NCBI GenBank assembly: GCA_002480345.1
Contig: DLBY01000171.1
Location: 13,136-21,483 of the forward strand
Source: Phycisphaerales bacterium UBA7812
GTDB taxonomy: Bacteria > Planctomycetota > Phycisphaerae > Phycisphaerales > UBA1924
Length of the DNA: 8,348 nucleotides
Direction of reading: 5' to 3'
Made by a program: the position numbers and the translations under genes. Under the pieces are notes generated by a model, which worked only from the letters and a program-made list of their open reading frames with translations, searched no databases and was not told the origin of the DNA. Of the stretch, positions 7,502 through 8,348 are shown in pieces (position 1 is the stretch's first letter; each line of letters begins with the position of its first letter).

Positions 7502-8152
7502 ATGGATACGAAGATCATCGCCACCGGGATCGTGCTCGCCGCGGCCGGCGTCGCCAGCGCCGACATCGTGCAGCTCGAGTTCATCGGCGCAGGCGAGGGC
7601 CTGCCCATGACCTACTCGTTCGACGGCGGGGACGAGACCCGCAGCTACGCCGGGAGCATCATCCACGAGATCGACGGCGTCGAGTCTGTCACTTACTGCA
7701 TCGAGCCCCGCCAGGGTGCACAGCGCGGGATCGCGAACTTCGAGGCGGTCCCCCTGGGCGACGCGTTCGAGCCCGGGAGCATCGGGCTCGTCCTCGCCGA
7801 GCTCGCGGAGATTGCGGGCGATTCGATCTGGACCACCTCGGTCTCGCAGGTCGACGCGGCGGCGTTCCAGATCGCGATCTGGGAGGTCGTCTCGGACTAC
7901 AACGCCGACGCGGGCATCGCCTCGCTGGATCTGACCAGCGGCGCGTTCGCGAGCAGCGGGACCGCGACAGGCGTCGCCCGCGCCAACGAGCTGCTGAGCG
8001 CCCTGACCTTTGACCTTTCCGACGCGTCGGGGTACACCGCCTATCTCAACGACGAGCACCAGGACTTCATGGGCCGGACCATCCCGACGCCCGGCGCGCT
8101 CGCGCTCGCCCTGACCGGGGCGCCGCTGCTCGCCCGCCGCCGTCGCGGCTGA
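7502..8152 (+). CDS. Secreted protein with probable Cys-Gln thioester domain and PEP-CTERM-like (PTPG) sorting tail
   Basis: The 216-residue product starts with a signal peptide (1-20, likely cleavage after ASA before Asp21). It ends with a tripartite tail: PTPG at 195-198, a hydrophobic stretch at about 199-211, then RRRR at 212-215. This resembles PEP-CTERM signals processed by exosortase, with PTPG in place of VPEP. Between them, TYCIEP (Cys66) and AAAFQIAIWEVV (Gln123, Trp127) match the two signature motifs of thioester domains (TED family), in which the Cys and Gln side chains form an internal bond that can attach covalently to amines on a target. A third motif, HQDF (186-189), precedes the tail. 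Cys66 is the only cysteine, so a disulfide is excluded. The mature chain has no lysine and is very acidic (27 Asp/Glu against 5 Arg in 21-193). The start is set by AAGGAG six bases upstream. Coding sequence and sorting-tail calls are firm; the thioester bond is inferred from motifs. A PEP-CTERM protein of unknown structural role is the alternative. Confidence 0.88.
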   Translation: MDTKIIATGIVLAAAGVASADIVQLEFIGAGEGLPMTYSFDGGDETRSYAGSIIHEIDGVESVTYCIEPRQGAQRGIANFEAVPLGDAFEPGSIGLVLAELAEIAGDSIWTTSVSQVDAAAFQIAIWEVVSDYNADAGIASLDLTSGAFASSGTATGVARANELLSALTFDLSDASGYTAYLNDEHQDFMGRTIPTPGALALALTGAPLLARRRRG

Positions 8153-8172
8153 GCCCGCAACGCGCCGCGGGC
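8153..8172 (+). terminator. Hairpin immediately after the secreted-protein stop codon
   Basis: GCCCGC (8153-8158) pairs with GCGGGC (8167-8172) around an eight-base loop, starting at the first base after the TGA. Position suits a 3'-end structure, but there is no T-run and the stem is six base pairs. Confidence 0.35.
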
Positions 8173-8185
8173 GTGTATCGGACGC
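8173..8185 (+). repeat. Direct repeat copy 2, GTGTATCGGACGC
   Basis: This is identical to 7216-7228 and begins at the base after the 8153-8172 hairpin. The two copies flank the secreted-protein gene, about 960 bases apart. Confidence 0.4.
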
Positions 8186-8304
8186 TCGGGGACGGCACGC
8201 CGCTGACCCGCACCACCGGCGCAACCGGTTCCCGCCCTCCGTGATTCCACGCGATCGCCTCGACAAACAGCGTCCTGCATCGCACCTTCTCCGCGGATCA
8301 TCGA

Positions 8305-8348
8305 GGGTGCCCCCTCCCCGGCGCGTGTCGCGCCGAGACCGGGCACCC
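8305..8348. terminator. Long two-part stem-loop at the window end, possible terminator or structured RNA
   Basis: GGGTGCCC (8305-8312) is exactly complementary to GGGCACCC (8341-8348), giving an eight-base-pair outer stem. Inside it CGGCGCG (8319-8325) pairs with CGCGCCG (8329-8335) around a TGT loop. The two stems are separated by a six-by-five internal loop. The pairing reaches the last base of the window, so any following T-run cannot be seen. The rest of the 196-base tail (8153-8348) holds no gene I can support, and no start for a next gene. Confidence 0.5.

Noticed and set aside
7386..7610. Small plus-strand open frame of 74 codons overlapping the start of the secreted-protein gene
   Set aside because: No Shine-Dalgarno sequence or family resemblance was seen, and it runs out of frame into a well-supported gene.
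7469..8266. Open frame of 265 codons on the minus strand opposite the secreted-protein gene
   Set aside because: The plus-strand gene has a ribosome binding site, signal peptide and sorting tail; the opposite frame has only Arg/Gly/Asp-rich sequence without motifs.
8041..8346. Minus-strand open frames at the right end as a possible next gene
   Set aside because: They overlap the sorting-tail coding sequence and the stem-loops, and show no recognisable protein features.

Overview
This window is about 8.3 kb of GC-rich DNA with four protein-coding genes. The best guess for its source is a planctomycete of the Phycisphaerae type. Three things suggest this: the strongly GC-biased codons, a C-terminal 'PTPG + hydrophobic stretch + RRRR' variant of the PEP-CTERM sorting signal on a secreted protein, and a replicative polymerase whose active-site wording (ARGSGVGT, KAISKKK) differs from the proteobacterial consensus. 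The lineage call is inference; no rRNA or other marker is present to settle it.

Layout, left to right. Positions 3-143 (+) hold the last 46 residues of a UbiX/Pad1-type flavin prenyltransferase. After a 75-base gap comes a complete phosphoenolpyruvate carboxylase gene, ppc, at 219-2972 (+). It converges tail to tail, across a 123-base gap, on a complete DNA polymerase III alpha subunit gene, dnaE, at 3096-7202 (-). A 299-base divergent region (7203-7501) separates dnaE from a small secreted protein gene at 7502-8152 (+). The last 196 bases (8153-8348) contain no supported gene but hold hairpins, including a long two-part stem-loop that runs to the last base.

Three of the genes are housekeeping and functionally unrelated: flavin-cofactor prenylation, anaplerotic CO2 fixation from PEP to oxaloacetate, and chromosome replication. 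The unusual gene is the fourth. Its 216-residue product has a signal peptide, one cysteine in a YCIEP motif, a QIAIW motif 57 residues later, and a PEP-CTERM-like tail. That is the pattern of an internal Cys-Gln thioester domain, the 'chemical harpoon' known from Gram-positive adhesins. The predicted mature chain contains no lysine. This is the best candidate for undescribed biology here. No CRISPR array, tRNA, rRNA, insertion sequence or phage gene was recognised.
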